DNA from: Rodentolepis nana
Lineage: Eukaryota; Platyhelminthes; Cestoda; Cyclophyllidea; Hymenolepididae
Reading direction: 5' to 3'
DNA length: 37,265 nt
Assembly (NCBI GenBank): GCA_900617975.1
Contig: UZAE01012348.1
Span: 1-37,265 of the forward strand
Part shown: positions 11,324-22,559 of the stretch, piece by piece
Layout of the letters: the number at the start of each line of letters is the position of its first letter
Numbering within the stretch: position 1 is the first letter of the stretch
Position numbers and translations under genes: made by a program
The notes under the pieces: generated by a model
The model's input: only the letters and a program-made list of their open reading frames with translations
What the model was told of the DNA's origin: nothing
Databases searched by the model: none

Positions 11324-11823
11324 CTAGTGAAAGCACTCTAAACATTTCCGATGATAAAAATCCCCGTTCCAACTCATCACGAAGACTATATGTCATGACT
11401 TCACCAAGCTCCACTTTCCCTTCAGAATTATGCACCTCCGAGCCTGATGTAAAGATTAAAAATGAATCGCGGTCCGCAAGTCCCGTCTCCTTTTATGGCG
11501 GCTCCCCAGAACGAGTCACCAGACAAAATCAGCTTCTTCAACCTGTCCTACTTCTTAATATTCCCTCCAGATCAACTTCTGAAATTAATTTGGTTGATAG
11601 TGAGAAGAAAAATTCCAATGACTCGTTGTCGAAATCCGAGAATGCCTACACTCGAGACAGGGAGGTATCTCAAGAGGAGACGCATTTGAAGGAATCTAAT
11701 AGCAAGCGAATGGGTTGGGTTAAACTTATTCGAATACAGCTCAGTGCTTTGCATGAGAAGAAGGCTAAGGCCACCGCTGGGGAAAATAGGCAACAAGAAT
11801 CAAATTCATCCGACTCCAGACCG
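11324..11823 (+). CDS. RGS-domain protein, first visible exon (N-terminal region)
   Basis: This exon encodes the N-terminal part of the RGS protein. The frame is open from 11287 and contains no in-frame ATG before 11395. The residues read from 11326 (SESTLNISDDKN...) resemble the rest of the exon in being Ser-rich and polar, and TGTTTACAG at 11315-11323 looks like an acceptor, so I place the exon start at 11324. If nothing is spliced upstream, translation would begin at 11395. The product has no recognisable domain. It is rich in Ser, Glu, Asn and Lys and is probably disordered, with a basic patch near KRMGWVKLIRIQLSALHEKK. The donor is CCG|GTAAGT after 11823, a phase 0 junction. Exon 2 continues directly in frame. 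Confidence 0.75.
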
Positions 11824-11942
11824 GTAAGTTGTTACGGAAATCGGTATTGTTCTTTTGAAACCCCTCATTGAACTTTATGCCCGGCCACATGCAGGCAGGC
11901 ATATAAGTTCAACTGCCAAATCACGAAATATTATTATTAATA

Positions 11943-11964
11943 GGGGGTGGGGAGGGAGGGGGTG
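11943..11964 (+). other. Canonical G-quadruplex motif in intron 1
   Basis: Five-, four-, three- and five-G runs separated by single bases meet the G3+N1-7 pattern with very short loops, on the sense strand. It lies 120 bp past the exon 1 donor, so it would also be in the pre-mRNA. Folding is predicted from the motif only. Confidence 0.7.
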
Positions 11965-13617
11965 GACTTTAAAATTTCTACATTTAACCTTTTGGTAAAT
12001 GCGCAATTTATTGCCTTAAATAAAATGATGGAGTGAAATGTTTATTTGGGAGATATTCCTAGATTTTGACAAAAATATTTAAGATAAAATGAGAGTAGCT
12101 TTCAACAGCAGTCAATGTAAAACTTAAATTTTTTACCTGATTTTACTATACCGGAAGTCACTCTAAATCTGATAAAAATTGAGTTTTTTCCTATGATGAT
12201 AGTTTTTAGGTGTAATTATCTATCTATTATCTAAACTTTGCCTTATATTTTTATTCTATTATGCATCAATAATTTCCTTTACGGCAGTCGATTGAGAAGA
12301 GAGTAAATCATTGCATTTGTCGAAATTTACATTTAAAATATTTATTTATTGATTATGTTTTATTGTTTTTTGATTTTTCATAAGTGTATTTGACTGGTCG
12401 CTGCATTGTTATGGGTTAAAGTGAAGATAATTCAACACCTTTCTTTAATTTGTGTAATTACCTTTTACTTTCATTTTCTAATTAATTGTTCGTTATGGGA
12501 TTTCCTAATTATATTTGATTTACTCAACTTAATTAAAATTAATTCTCCGTGAACCTAATACTAATTTACCATAAAAAGCCATCTACGATTCTCTATTCTA
12601 CGGAAAATGTCATCTGCTTTTCAGTCATTTTATCTAAGCTCAATTAACTAAGCTGCATTAATTAATCCGATGAAGATGAAAAAGTCAAAAAACTATTTCA
12701 GCTCCATGGAAATTTGAAAATTTACCTTTTTGAGAAATGATTATAAGTATTGATCATGTGATTTTCTAATTAACTTTTGGTCCTGATACACTGCCACGGT
12801 TAAGAATAAATGTGCTGCAAATCAGTCTTTCAAATTAAGAAAATCCTAATCTCCCTTATTTAAATAATTTTTATTGCTAATTAAATGAAAATTAGACCTT
12901 TAGATGAGTATATGCAGGATTATACACTTCTCTTTCATATATTTCCCAAAAAAGACAAAATCTTTCCTATAAAATAGTGACCAACCGAATTTAAGAATGT
13001 TGACTTTTTCAACATGTTAGTATTAATTAATCAAAAAGTAGTTTCTCTAATTAGCAATAAATACTTCCCAAATTGGTCAATTAGTCAAATACGTATGGTT
13101 CTTTAATAATTTAGATGCCAAGTGTGAAAGATTAAAACTTGGAAAATCAAGACATGTTGTGATGACAATTTTCAACCATTTGGAAGAGCCATAACGCATG
13201 TGATACTGTGGATTTACTTTTAATTCCCTAATAAGTTTTCTCTTCAAACTAAACAGTGACGTGGTATTTTTACTCTAATGAGCTCTTTTCAATTGTCCAT
13301 TAGATAATTTCGCTTTATATTTTATAAAATCATTATGACAATTGTGATTTAATCCAATGAATTGGGCATTTGTTGATGGCTGATATGAGAGTCTAAAAAC
13401 CCCATTGGGGCAAATCTGGGGCTCATCTGATAAGAACATTAACGGAGATCTGGCAACTCAGGGCACAAGTTAAATTTTGAAAAAAAGCCGGCTAGGGGAA
13501 CTCGAATATCACATCAGAGAACCCTCCCTCAACCTGCAAATCTCCCCCCTTAATACAAGAATTTTTTAATTAAAAATAGTGATTGCCGAATCTAAACCTT
13601 AAATGCCTAATGAATTA

Positions 13618-13945
13618 TTTATAGCAAGTGGCAGTTGTTTTTACAGTTATCATTAGCCCTGGAGCTGACTTCGGGGCTTCACAGAGAGGAGAAGGAACAT
13701 CGAAGTGACAAAAAGTCGAGATGGGGGAACAGAAGAGTGATTCACAGATGTAAAAGAGACAGACAGATAGACACAAAGCCATAAAAAAGGTAAGATGGGT
13801 ACTTTGGAAGGGGTCGAATATGACAAATAGTCAGGTCATAGTAGTTTGAAGTCAGAAGTCAACTGCCGATCAATAGACTTTTTTGCCGTATAAGTATACG
13901 TTGTCCAGGGTGAAACCACGTGGAGGTAAGTCTATTGCGCACCCC
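13618..13945 (-). repeat. SINE-like retroposon, copy 6, with 15-bp target-site duplication
   Basis: A full-length antisense copy (328 bp) inside RGS intron 1. ATGCCTAATGAATTA is repeated exactly at 13603-13617 and 13946-13960, defining both ends of the element. The 3' tail is short (complement TTTATA) and the 5' end is the GGGGTGCGCAATAGAC head. This copy gives the best evidence for the family's true boundaries and its mode of insertion. On the gene's sense strand it carries GGAG|GTAAGTCT, a perfect splice-donor consensus. Confidence 0.93.
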
Positions 13946-14023
13946 ATGCCTAATGAATTAATAATTAACTAATCACGGAGTTATAGCGGATTCATGATAT
14001 GGCCACTTGCCTGTTCCCATTAG

Positions 14024-14187
14024 ATCAAGGAAGAAATTTGGCCCAATCTGCTGAAGGAGCCTTCCCATCCTTCAGAGGCACTTCAAAGAATGTCTGTTCC
14101 ATGGATATTTGCCAATGAAAATAGGGCTCAAGCGCTCTCTGATTTGGATTTGAAAACTTTAAATACGACCGGAAATTCAAAGAAAAA
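14024..14187 (+). CDS. RGS-domain protein, exon 2
   Basis: A 164-nt exon between acceptor CCCATTAG (14016-14023) and donor GTAAGTTCG (from 14188). It enters in phase 0 from exon 1 and leaves two bases (AA) that exon 3 completes to a Lys codon. The 54 complete codons read IKEEIWPNLLKEPSHPSEAL and onward through PWIFANENRAQ to a basic NSKK end, with no stop in this frame. No domain is recognised; it is part of the linker N-terminal to the RGS domain. Support comes from good splice sites and exact phase agreement on both sides. There is no independent homology, so the call is less sure than for the last three exons. Confidence 0.8.
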
Positions 14188-16885
14188 GTAAGTTCGAATT
14201 TGTCAATATTCATATTTAGATAATATTTCCTGTAGTTAAACTAATTTATTAGTACTAATAACCCCTTTTATTTTCTAAGTACTCAACGTTTAATTCAAGT
14301 GATACAAAGTATGAGACTAGAATAAATCTTTTAACAAAAAAATCAACATTTGAAGTAATTTAGCTTCTGGACTATTGGTTTAAATTGACATCAATTTACA
14401 ATTTAATGCAAAACGCCAAATAAGACCCATTAAATTCTTCCTCTGCATGCATAAATTTGGGCCATATATCCCGCTCGACTGATCTTATCCCTCGAATAAC
14501 CTCTCCCAACCCATTTCAAGCATTTAAGTTGAACATAAAATAGGGGCAAGAAGGAAGTTGAACATTTAAAGTAATACCAAGTAAGAATTTTTTACTCATA
14601 GAGATAACAACAATAATAGCAAAATCTGTGAGTTTAGAAACATACAATTTATTGTCCATATTTTTTCATTATATATGTATATATTGCAACATAAAATCGG
14701 CACGTATTATTTATTTTCCTTTTTTTATGATACTAACGGAAAATTGTGGAAATAGCGAGAATTTTTGCTGCATTATATACACTCTTTATTGAATCAAATG
14801 TTTTGAAATATAGATTTTTAGTTGAAAGCCGATTCAAGGATATTCAGAGGACATAAAATACACTCTATAAAGTTCGCAATCTTCTAACATGATGAGTTTG
14901 ATCAATACTCAGCTTTGGTGTTCAAACTTCACTGATCTCTTTTAGCACTAACTCTATTCAGCTCAGACATGTTGCCATATTACATGGCACTCCGAATTCT
15001 TAAGTCTACAATCAACTTTTTTTAATTCTACTTTTGATAAATACAAATGAGCAATTTTAGATAATATTAAATTGAAAAATTGTTTTTTAAAGGCATATGC
15101 ATAGCCTTAACATTCTAAAGTGACCGTGGCTATTTAATTAGTAAGTGGATGAAAGCAATCATGCTGAACGATCGTACTTTTGTTGCTTTAAAATGCATCA
15201 CAAAACATGGAGATTTCGAGTAAAATCGTACTCTATGTCGTTGAGCTAGAAGATAAGTAAAAAAATTTCTTCAGTAAATGTTTTCTGTATACGAGTCCTG
15301 TAGGTCACCTATTTTTATCACTTTTGAAGAAACAATTTCTTCGTGTGTGTTTTTAATATATTTAGTTTGATAAAACTGCAATATTAATATTAATTAATAC
15401 TCAATTGACATCCAAATTGTCAGCTTTAATTACCACACTATAATGGTGAATTTTAGAGTGAAGTTCCTTCTTTTTTAATAATTTCAAGTAAATTAGTTCT
15501 GCTTAAATTGAAGAAATCAATTCAATGGTTGGGCATGAAATTTAGATATAGATAAGGCATGCGCTCAGTTTGTTTTCATATACATTAATCGAAAAATTTT
15601 AACACTGACTTTAATATTTGAATTTAAGATACTGAGGTGATCAATGTATGCGTACTTAGTGAATGAAATAAAATGTTCTTTCGGAAGAAAATCAGTTTCC
15701 TTATATTACTTCAAATTTCATCAAACGCTAGTGATTAATCATTAAATCACCTAGAAAACCACAAATTCGTTTATTTATCTTATTGATACTAATATATTGA
15801 TAACAAATAAAATTGGTAATTATAACGGGTTTTTTGCCGAAGACTGATTTATATTATTTTATAAACTTGCTTCCAATACTTTAGCTAAGCGCATTCATTA
15901 TTATGGCGACTCAGTCAGACGAAACACTAGCAAAAGGTTCTTATTTAAAATTTAAATACTTTTTAAATTTTTTGAATAAACGATGAATCAAAAATTGAGG
16001 AATTCTTGAGCTACACATACATATATGTATATAAGTTTAGATAGAAATTTATTAATCCTTCCTGGAACAACAGACGAAGAAACAATTTTCTCCGTGAGAA
16101 TACAAAGGGTAAAATATGACCACTTGGATTGTGGATTTTCAATAGGTTACGAGGAGACCAGAAAAGTCATTGGTATGGAATGAGAAACAATTGGGTTTTG
16201 AGTAGAAGGTGAAATGAGGTACAATAAGGCAGTGTGTGGGTGGAGAGTAAATTTTCAGCTGATTGTCAATTCACAATAGGTGCAGGGTAATGGGCTAATG
16301 GCCTTATAATAGAGACCTCACAGACAGGAGTTAGTATATGTCTAAATGATATTGAGTCAATTATAATTATGCTTGTTTTAATCGTGCTAAATATAAACAA
16401 ATCAATAAGTGGCAAAAATTTGATTTAATTATGCTTTTTGTTTCTATGCATTTATAATTCAATTTTCATCCCATTAACTGTAATTGAAAATTCAAGTCTA
16501 TTTTGATCCACCCAGTCAAAGGAACTTCAAACTAATTAAAAAATGAAAGTAAACAATGCGGAAATTGTCTTTAGTAATCTTCAGTAAGCAAATATTTTGA
16601 TTTTGCAAGCTCTTCAGTGTTCCTGGTTTATTCACTGTATTACATACAATCAATCTAGCAAAATTTTTCAAAAGTTATATTCAAAAACTTGCAAAAGATG
16701 AAATGAACATCTTTGGTATCTTTCTTAAATTAAAATCAGCAAATCAAAACTCCTTGTCATATACATGATTCACTTCTACTTCTGTCAAAAAAATTACTAA
16801 AAGAGTAAAATTGATTAAGCAATTAAGGCAATTTGAAAATCAATACATGCAATAAAATAATGCCAAAAGTAGCAGTAATTTAGAC

Positions 16886-17542
16886 ATGAGTTTATTCGGA
16901 AGCTTATGTAATGATACATTTGCTAAGTTTTATATGACAACAGCAATTATCAATGCACTCATTGGACTATTTGAATGCAAAATAATCTATACAACGCAAT
17001 ATGCCTCTGGAATTACAATTACCACATATCTTTTGGGATGTTTCATTGCTTATAATGAGGCATTTTTAAATCATTATATTGAAAATGAAAAAACGCTCTT
17101 CTACTATGTTTTCCTATTCATTTGCTTTTTAAATTTGTGCTACATATTATTCGCTACCATGTGCACCAAAGACAGTTATTTACTTGTTCAAGCGCACGTA
17201 TTTCTTCTCTTTTACTTCCTCTACGTAAACGCTGTTCACAAAGACAAAGGCGAAATGGTGAATGCGGTTGAATTCATGGCGACTGTGCAACTCTGTGCCG
17301 CAAGTGTACAGAATCTCCTTCCACTTGATTCGATTGTTGCTAGTCTTTGCAAACTCAGCGGACGCCCTCCAACGTCATTGTTTGCTCTGTTTGCTGGATT
17401 AATTTATTGCCTGGCAGCGGCTTTATATCACAGAAACGGAGTGGAGTTCTTAGTAGAGGGAGCTGATTCCTTGGGAGTCTCAGTTTACATATTTGGAATT
17501 TCTGCGGCTGTTTATCAAAAAATGTGGACCAAAAACATTTAG
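16886..17542 (+). CDS. Multi-pass membrane protein of unknown family, nested in RGS intron 2
   Basis: A single uninterrupted frame of 218 residues, three times longer than chance frames nearby and visibly less AT-rich than its surroundings. Hydrophobic stretches lie at about residues 12-34, 41-60, 70-92, 97-116, 163-180 and 195-210, so roughly six membrane spans. A polar loop (about 117-130) carries HKDKGEMVN, and a second loop (about 155-162) carries KLSGRPPT. No signal-peptide cleavage site or catalytic motif was recognised, and I cannot name the family. The start is the ATG at 16886; an in-frame stop lies just upstream (16853-16855). An AATAAA lies about 100 bp after the stop. The gene is on the same strand as the RGS gene and wholly inside its intron. 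Lack of introns could mean a retrogene, but no poly-A remnant or flanking duplication was seen. Transport or organelle-membrane roles would be guesses. Confidence 0.85.
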   Translation: MSLFGSLCNDTFAKFYMTTAIINALIGLFECKIIYTTQYASGITITTYLLGCFIAYNEAFLNHYIENEKTLFYYVFLFICFLNLCYILFATMCTKDSYLLVQAHVFLLFYFLYVNAVHKDKGEMVNAVEFMATVQLCAASVQNLLPLDSIVASLCKLSGRPPTSLFALFAGLIYCLAAALYHRNGVEFLVEGADSLGVSVYIFGISAAVYQKMWTKNI

Positions 17543-17640
17543 CAAAAAAATGGCTTGAATTTTAGAAGAAAAAGAATTTTTCATGGTAAATTTGGACTCA
17601 GTTTGACGGTTAATAATAAGTTATAGTTAATTTAAAGTAC

Positions 17641-17646
17641 AATAAA
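17641..17646 (+). terminator. Polyadenylation signal of the nested membrane-protein gene
   Basis: AATAAA lies 99 bp downstream of the stop codon of the 218-residue gene, a normal 3' UTR length. It would let that gene end its own transcript inside the RGS intron. The motif is common in AT-rich DNA, so only its position supports it. Confidence 0.5.
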
Positions 17647-20542
17647 ATTTATAAACCATCAGAGTTACTCCAAGAATTCTGCGCTTTCGTATTTGATGCA
17701 TGCAACTGCAAAGGTCCAATTGTAATTCACTTTGGAGTTTTCAAGGATTTTGTGCAGGGTTAATTTATTTTACTTCTTTGAGAGTAAAAACTATTAATTC
17801 ACCACATTGAGAATACGACTTAATGTCCGTTCATTTTGTTATTAAGGCTTTTATTAGTAACGTAACTTAAAAATTAAAAGTACATTTAATAAAGAGAGGC
17901 GGACTATTTGTGTGTAAGATGCACTTAAGACTTATAAAGAAGCTGGGGCTTGCCTTTTTTAAGCTAATTCTCAAACCAAATGGAAACTCCTGCAACTACT
18001 ATAACAATACTTTGTAAATTATGACTTCTTAGAAATCTGGAGCTACATTTTAAAGCTTAAATTGCCTTAACGTGGCATTTAAAGTTTATTTCGAATGAAT
18101 CCTGTTTAAACAACCATTATGCGTTTCTCTTAGGGTAAAATAAATGATCCTGCTACCAATCAAGGCTTTATTTATGTTAGAAAATAAGTTGATAGCACTT
18201 GTCAAGTAAATACTGTTACGATGGTTTCCAATGAATTTCGATTGTTGCAAAAAAAGACAAGAGAGAGAGAGGTAAAGCAGAACCTGTTTAGCAAGTAAGT
18301 GATACACAAGAAGGTGAGAAATGAACACTCATCTGGAAGTTCATGGCTTGCTTGATTAATGTGGTGTCGTAAAACTGTTGAGTGGTTGGGTTGTATGAAC
18401 ATGAATCAGAAAAATGCATTTTTGCAAAGACCACTTTTCAAAACACAGTTTACAAGCTGTTCTATATTCGCCTACGCTAATTGATAAGATACATATAATT
18501 TATTATTTAATGGAGACACTTGTTTAAATTCAAATGAAATTACTTCAAAGGATCAGATTTCATAGATATGCATTTGAATTAAGCTATTCAAAAAAGCTAG
18601 TTAAGCTTACAAAAATATTTTGTATGTTCCTCACTTCAAATACTTAAATATCTGACGCCTTATCTCCAGATGCTAATTATATAAAGTGACATTGAGCAGT
18701 ATTTGTCGGAATAATATTTACTATTTTTGTTTGCTAGCCTTAGTATTAAGATTGTTTACCGACACTGCCTAAATTTAGAATTATATTTCTTATAAAATGT
18801 AAGCCAATATATTTCAAAATAATAGATACTTGCATGCTTAGAAATATTATTTTGATCGAAATCCATTTATTTAGGCAAAATAATTATTTAGAGAGATACA
18901 AAATTATTTTTGGACATATTTTGTTAATATGAGGCGACTACAAAAAATATTGACCGAAGTAGGAGTCGTTCAGTTCAAAATGTTGTTCATGAATATTTTA
19001 ACAAGTAACAGTTTTACTCCTGAAAGGGCAACTTATTGATTCAATGTAGCCTTTCGATTTAGTTGCAAGCCGAATTTCGTACATAAGGTATTGGAATATT
19101 AAAAATTCTTTGAAAAGCGAGGCTAAAATCATTTGTTAACGAAATTCCGTATTCGTCTAATATTCATGAAAAACCTTAAGGCATAATATTAAATAGCCAA
19201 TTAGAATTCTACTACCCTCTGATGAAGGTAATGCAAATACAATGTTTGTGACGCTAAGCCGCTCTGACAGACGACCTTATATGATGAACATAAATTATGA
19301 TCTACTACTGCAAACAGTTTAAATGGTCGACAACTTTGCTAAATATATGCCTCATAATGCAAACTATTTTAGGTATTCCGATTGATCTTGAGCCGTGTAA
19401 ACTATACCACGAATTACTTATCAGGAAATAACATAGAAAGTAAAAATGAGAGCTGAAAATTGAATTTGAATGGGCATAATAAATTTTACCGCCAATTAGC
19501 AAGAGCTTTAAATAAAAATTTCAGAATTTGTTAGATGAGCACATTTTGACTAAATTGCATCATTGATATTTAAATATATACGCAATTTTAACATGCATTC
19601 TACATAACTGAAAAATGAATTAATTATTGCTTTTAATGGATAGAATTAAAAATAGTTATTTTTTTATTACCAATAAGCGTAGATCAATTGCTAAACCGAC
19701 TTAAAGGAAATTTACTTATTTAATGTGTGAAATCGTAATAACATTAATAACATTTTATCAATTCCTTGCAACTTCACTGAACTATGGTGAAAAAAAACAT
19801 GTTTAAAAAACAATACAAACAAACAATTGTTCTTAACCGTAAGTAAATTTTAAACTAGACACTACAATTAATAAAAAACAGGTTTTATTTTGACTGATAT
19901 GCTTCAGGCAATGAGCTCTCCCGTCAAACGTGGTTAGACATCTTTATGGAGAAATAGCCAGAAGCATTAGTTAATATTACTTTACGAAAAAACATGAAAT
20001 TTTGTCTAAGAATGTAAGAAGTACACTGCTATGTTGTTGGTAAAGCTAAATTATTAGTGATCTTATTTACAGTTAAATCATGAAATGATGCTACTTTTAT
20101 CCCAGCGGTTTTGTTAACAAAATTGACCCTACGTATTTAGCTGCCTCTAAGTTATCTGACTTTGGTATTATAAGAGGAAGGCATTTAAGCAGACATGAAA
20201 ATTGTTCAAGCACATTTGGCAGCCTTTAACTGGAGACATCCAGAAGTAAAATCATAGACTCCTTCAAACGACAAAGCGTTCAAAACCTCCCTCTTTCTAT
20301 GCATCAATGGCGCGGTCTTGAGCTTTAATCCCTGTCGTATTTGGGGTCTTTCTTTGGCTAATAACAAATCCATTCGGGTCCTGCATAAAGATGGCGGTTA
20401 GGTAAAATTAATATAAGGGCCTCTCTAGGTAGAATTGTCTCTTTCAATCAAAATTTTAGGTAAGATAATATTTAATATGTTGATTTAAAATTGCATCATA
20501 ATCGTCACTAATTCATTAAATTTAACAAAATATTGATGAATT

Positions 20543-20898
20543 TTATTTATTTATATCAAATGGTAGGCGTTTTGATTGTCATCAATAGCCCTTTAGTTGA
20601 CTACGGGCTTCACAGAGAGGAAGGAACATCAAAGTGAACAAAAGTCGAGGAGAGGGAAACAGAAGAGTGTTTCAAAGACGAAGGTTGAAAATTTAGAAAA
20701 AGAAGAGTGTTTCAAAGACGAAGGTTGAAAATTTAGAAAACAATGTGATACGAGTACTGTGGAAGTAGTCGAATATGACATACTGTGGGGCGATGGAAGT
20801 TTGAAGTCAGAAGTCAACTGCCGGTTTAAAGACTTTTTTGCCGTATGAGTATACGTTGCTCAGAGTGCACCACGTGGAGATAAGTCTATCGCCCATCC
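20543..20898 (-). repeat. SINE-like retroposon, copy 7, with internal 41-bp duplication
   Basis: An antisense copy in RGS intron 2. The tail complement, the TTAGTTGACTACGGGCTTCA block and the head (CACCACGTGGAGATAAGTCT) are all present. A segment of about 41 bp beginning AGAAGAGTGTTTCAAAGACG occurs twice in direct tandem within 20659-20741. Short flanks AATTTT at 20539-20544 and 20899-20904 may be a target duplication but are too short to be sure. The splice-donor-like site seen in other copies is mutated here (GATAAG). Confidence 0.9.
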
Positions 20899-21433
20899 AA
20901 TTTTTTGCAGTTTTTTCCCAATTAGTAGTTATTCAAAAAGATTCTTTTCTAATGAAATTGAAATGAAGCCAAAGATAATGCAATTTTAAAACAGGTAATC
21001 GTTGTAATGAAGGAGAGGTCTTGTTAATATTCTGTAATTAATATTTCAATTTACGTTGATATTAATAAAACATAAGAAGAGGGCTTTGATAATGTGTAAG
21101 ATAGCAAACAAAATAAGGCATAAAAGGAGAAAATCTGTTAGGAAAGCAGGGATTGAAACTGGATTTAACTTACGGAACGCTGAATTATCAATAATGAGAT
21201 AAGAGAGGTTCTCCTTCAGATGCTATATTTATCGGATATGCTCTTTTGGGCCTATTTCCAAAGCATAGCAGAAAGATTTGAATGTCCCTTTTCAGAAATA
21301 ATGAAAGAACGTTTTTTATTGAGGCGAATTTTAATCCTGTCAGAATGTTAGTAACTTTTTAATTTAAAGATTAAAGATTAAAGATTGCTATCGAGTAAAA
21401 GCTTGCTTATATATCCATATGAATAGGTAGATT

Positions 21434-21466
21434 TATATATATATATATATATATACATATATATTA
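21434..21466. repeat. AT microsatellite
   Basis: A run of about eleven TA units followed, after one C, by a further short TA stretch, inside RGS intron 2. Probably length-polymorphic. Confidence 0.9.
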
Positions 21467-22559
21467 TTAGAGGAACATTTAACTATTAATTTTTGACAGG
21501 CTCAATTCAAAGTATAAAGAAAATTATAAAAATCGAGACACGTTATATTTTTACTGCTAAAGAATTTTTTAAATACTATTCCAACAAGCAGATTAAAATT
21601 TTGTGCGAAAGGGTTTTAATTAAGCACTAATTCTAAAATCACTAAATTAAGTAATCAAACCATTTTAGCATTTTGAATTTTAATATATATATTAGATATT
21701 ATTTTGTTTGCAATGACTTTGAGACATTGTTGCGAAATTTAAAAAAAATTATATTATATTAATAAGCGGAAAATTATTTAAAAGATAACTTTAAGGATGA
21801 CATTTTTATTTCTCCTAAAAAGATTTTCGACTCAAATTTTAGAAAAAACGTTCATTGTACACAATGTTCTTTTTGCTAATTTTTCTAGAACAATCGGATA
21901 ATTGCAAGCCTTCACTTTCCTTTAAAAGACAAATTATGCTTCCAGAGTTTGCAACAATTTTAATTTATGAATTGCAACAAAATTAACTTTCACACAAAAT
22001 GAACCAATTTGGGCGTGTTGCTTTGACTTTATTAAAAGTTAATTTTTAAAGATATTATCTTCCATTAATTACGAATTAACATAAATTCGCCGACCTATAG
22101 CCATTTTTAGCAACAAAAATGTGTCAGCCTTGATTTTTTTTGCTGAAGCTTAGATTAGAAAAAGGCGTGGATCTAAAATATTGAAAATTCAAAGTGCAAG
22201 GGCTTTTGAGTAAGGAAATGTAAATTGGAAAATTTTCGAACGATTACTTAGTTTGAACTAATTTGAATTACTACTTCAGAGAAAAAATTAGCATTATATC
22301 TCTTTTTAAGAATGCTTTCATGCAAAAATAACTGCATATTTTAAAGAACGCCACTGCTTTCATTATCATGAGGAATATAATCTACTATATTTCATTTAAA
22401 AACAGAGTAAATATTACAAATATTCGAAAAGTAGTTAAGGCTATGGCTTGGAGTGTTTGATTAGTGAGATTTGAGACATTTATTTCATTTCTCTACATGA
22501 TCGTGTCTTTATTAATGACATTTTGACATGTGACATTCGACCAAGTATTTTTTCCATAG

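Larger units (their letters stand above)
11824..14023 (+). other. RGS gene intron 1
   Basis: A 2.2-kb intron from GTAAGT (11824) to CCCATTAG (ends 14023), phase 0. It contains a G-quadruplex-type motif near its start (11943-11964), about 1.6 kb of very AT-rich sequence without open frames of note, and an antisense SINE-like copy at 13618-13945 that ends about 80 bp before exon 2. Confidence 0.8.
14188..22559 (+). other. RGS gene intron 2 (8.4 kb, hosts another gene)
   Basis: Runs from GTAAGT (14188) to TTTTTTCCATAG (ends 22559), phase 2. It carries the intronless membrane-protein gene at 16886-17542, an antisense SINE-like copy at 20543-20898, and an AT microsatellite at 21434-21466. TTAAAGA is repeated three times in tandem near 21364-21384. 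The rest (14.2-16.8, 17.7-20.5 and 21.5-22.5 kb) is AT-rich with no gene I can recognise. Confidence 0.8.

Noticed and set aside
11824..11871. Continuation of the first RGS exon beyond 11823 to the stop at 11871
   Set aside because: The frame does run on for 15 codons, but 11824 is a perfect GTAAGT donor whose use gives an in-frame link through exon 2 to the RGS domain.
14025..14213. Open frame on the minus strand
   Set aside because: It is the antisense shadow of RGS exon 2, which has matching splice sites and phases on the + strand.
16090..16330. Possible eleventh copy of the retroposon family
   Set aside because: Some purine-rich stretches and a GTGCAGGGTAA look similar, but the diagnostic head, the GAAGTCAACT block and the tail cannot be aligned.
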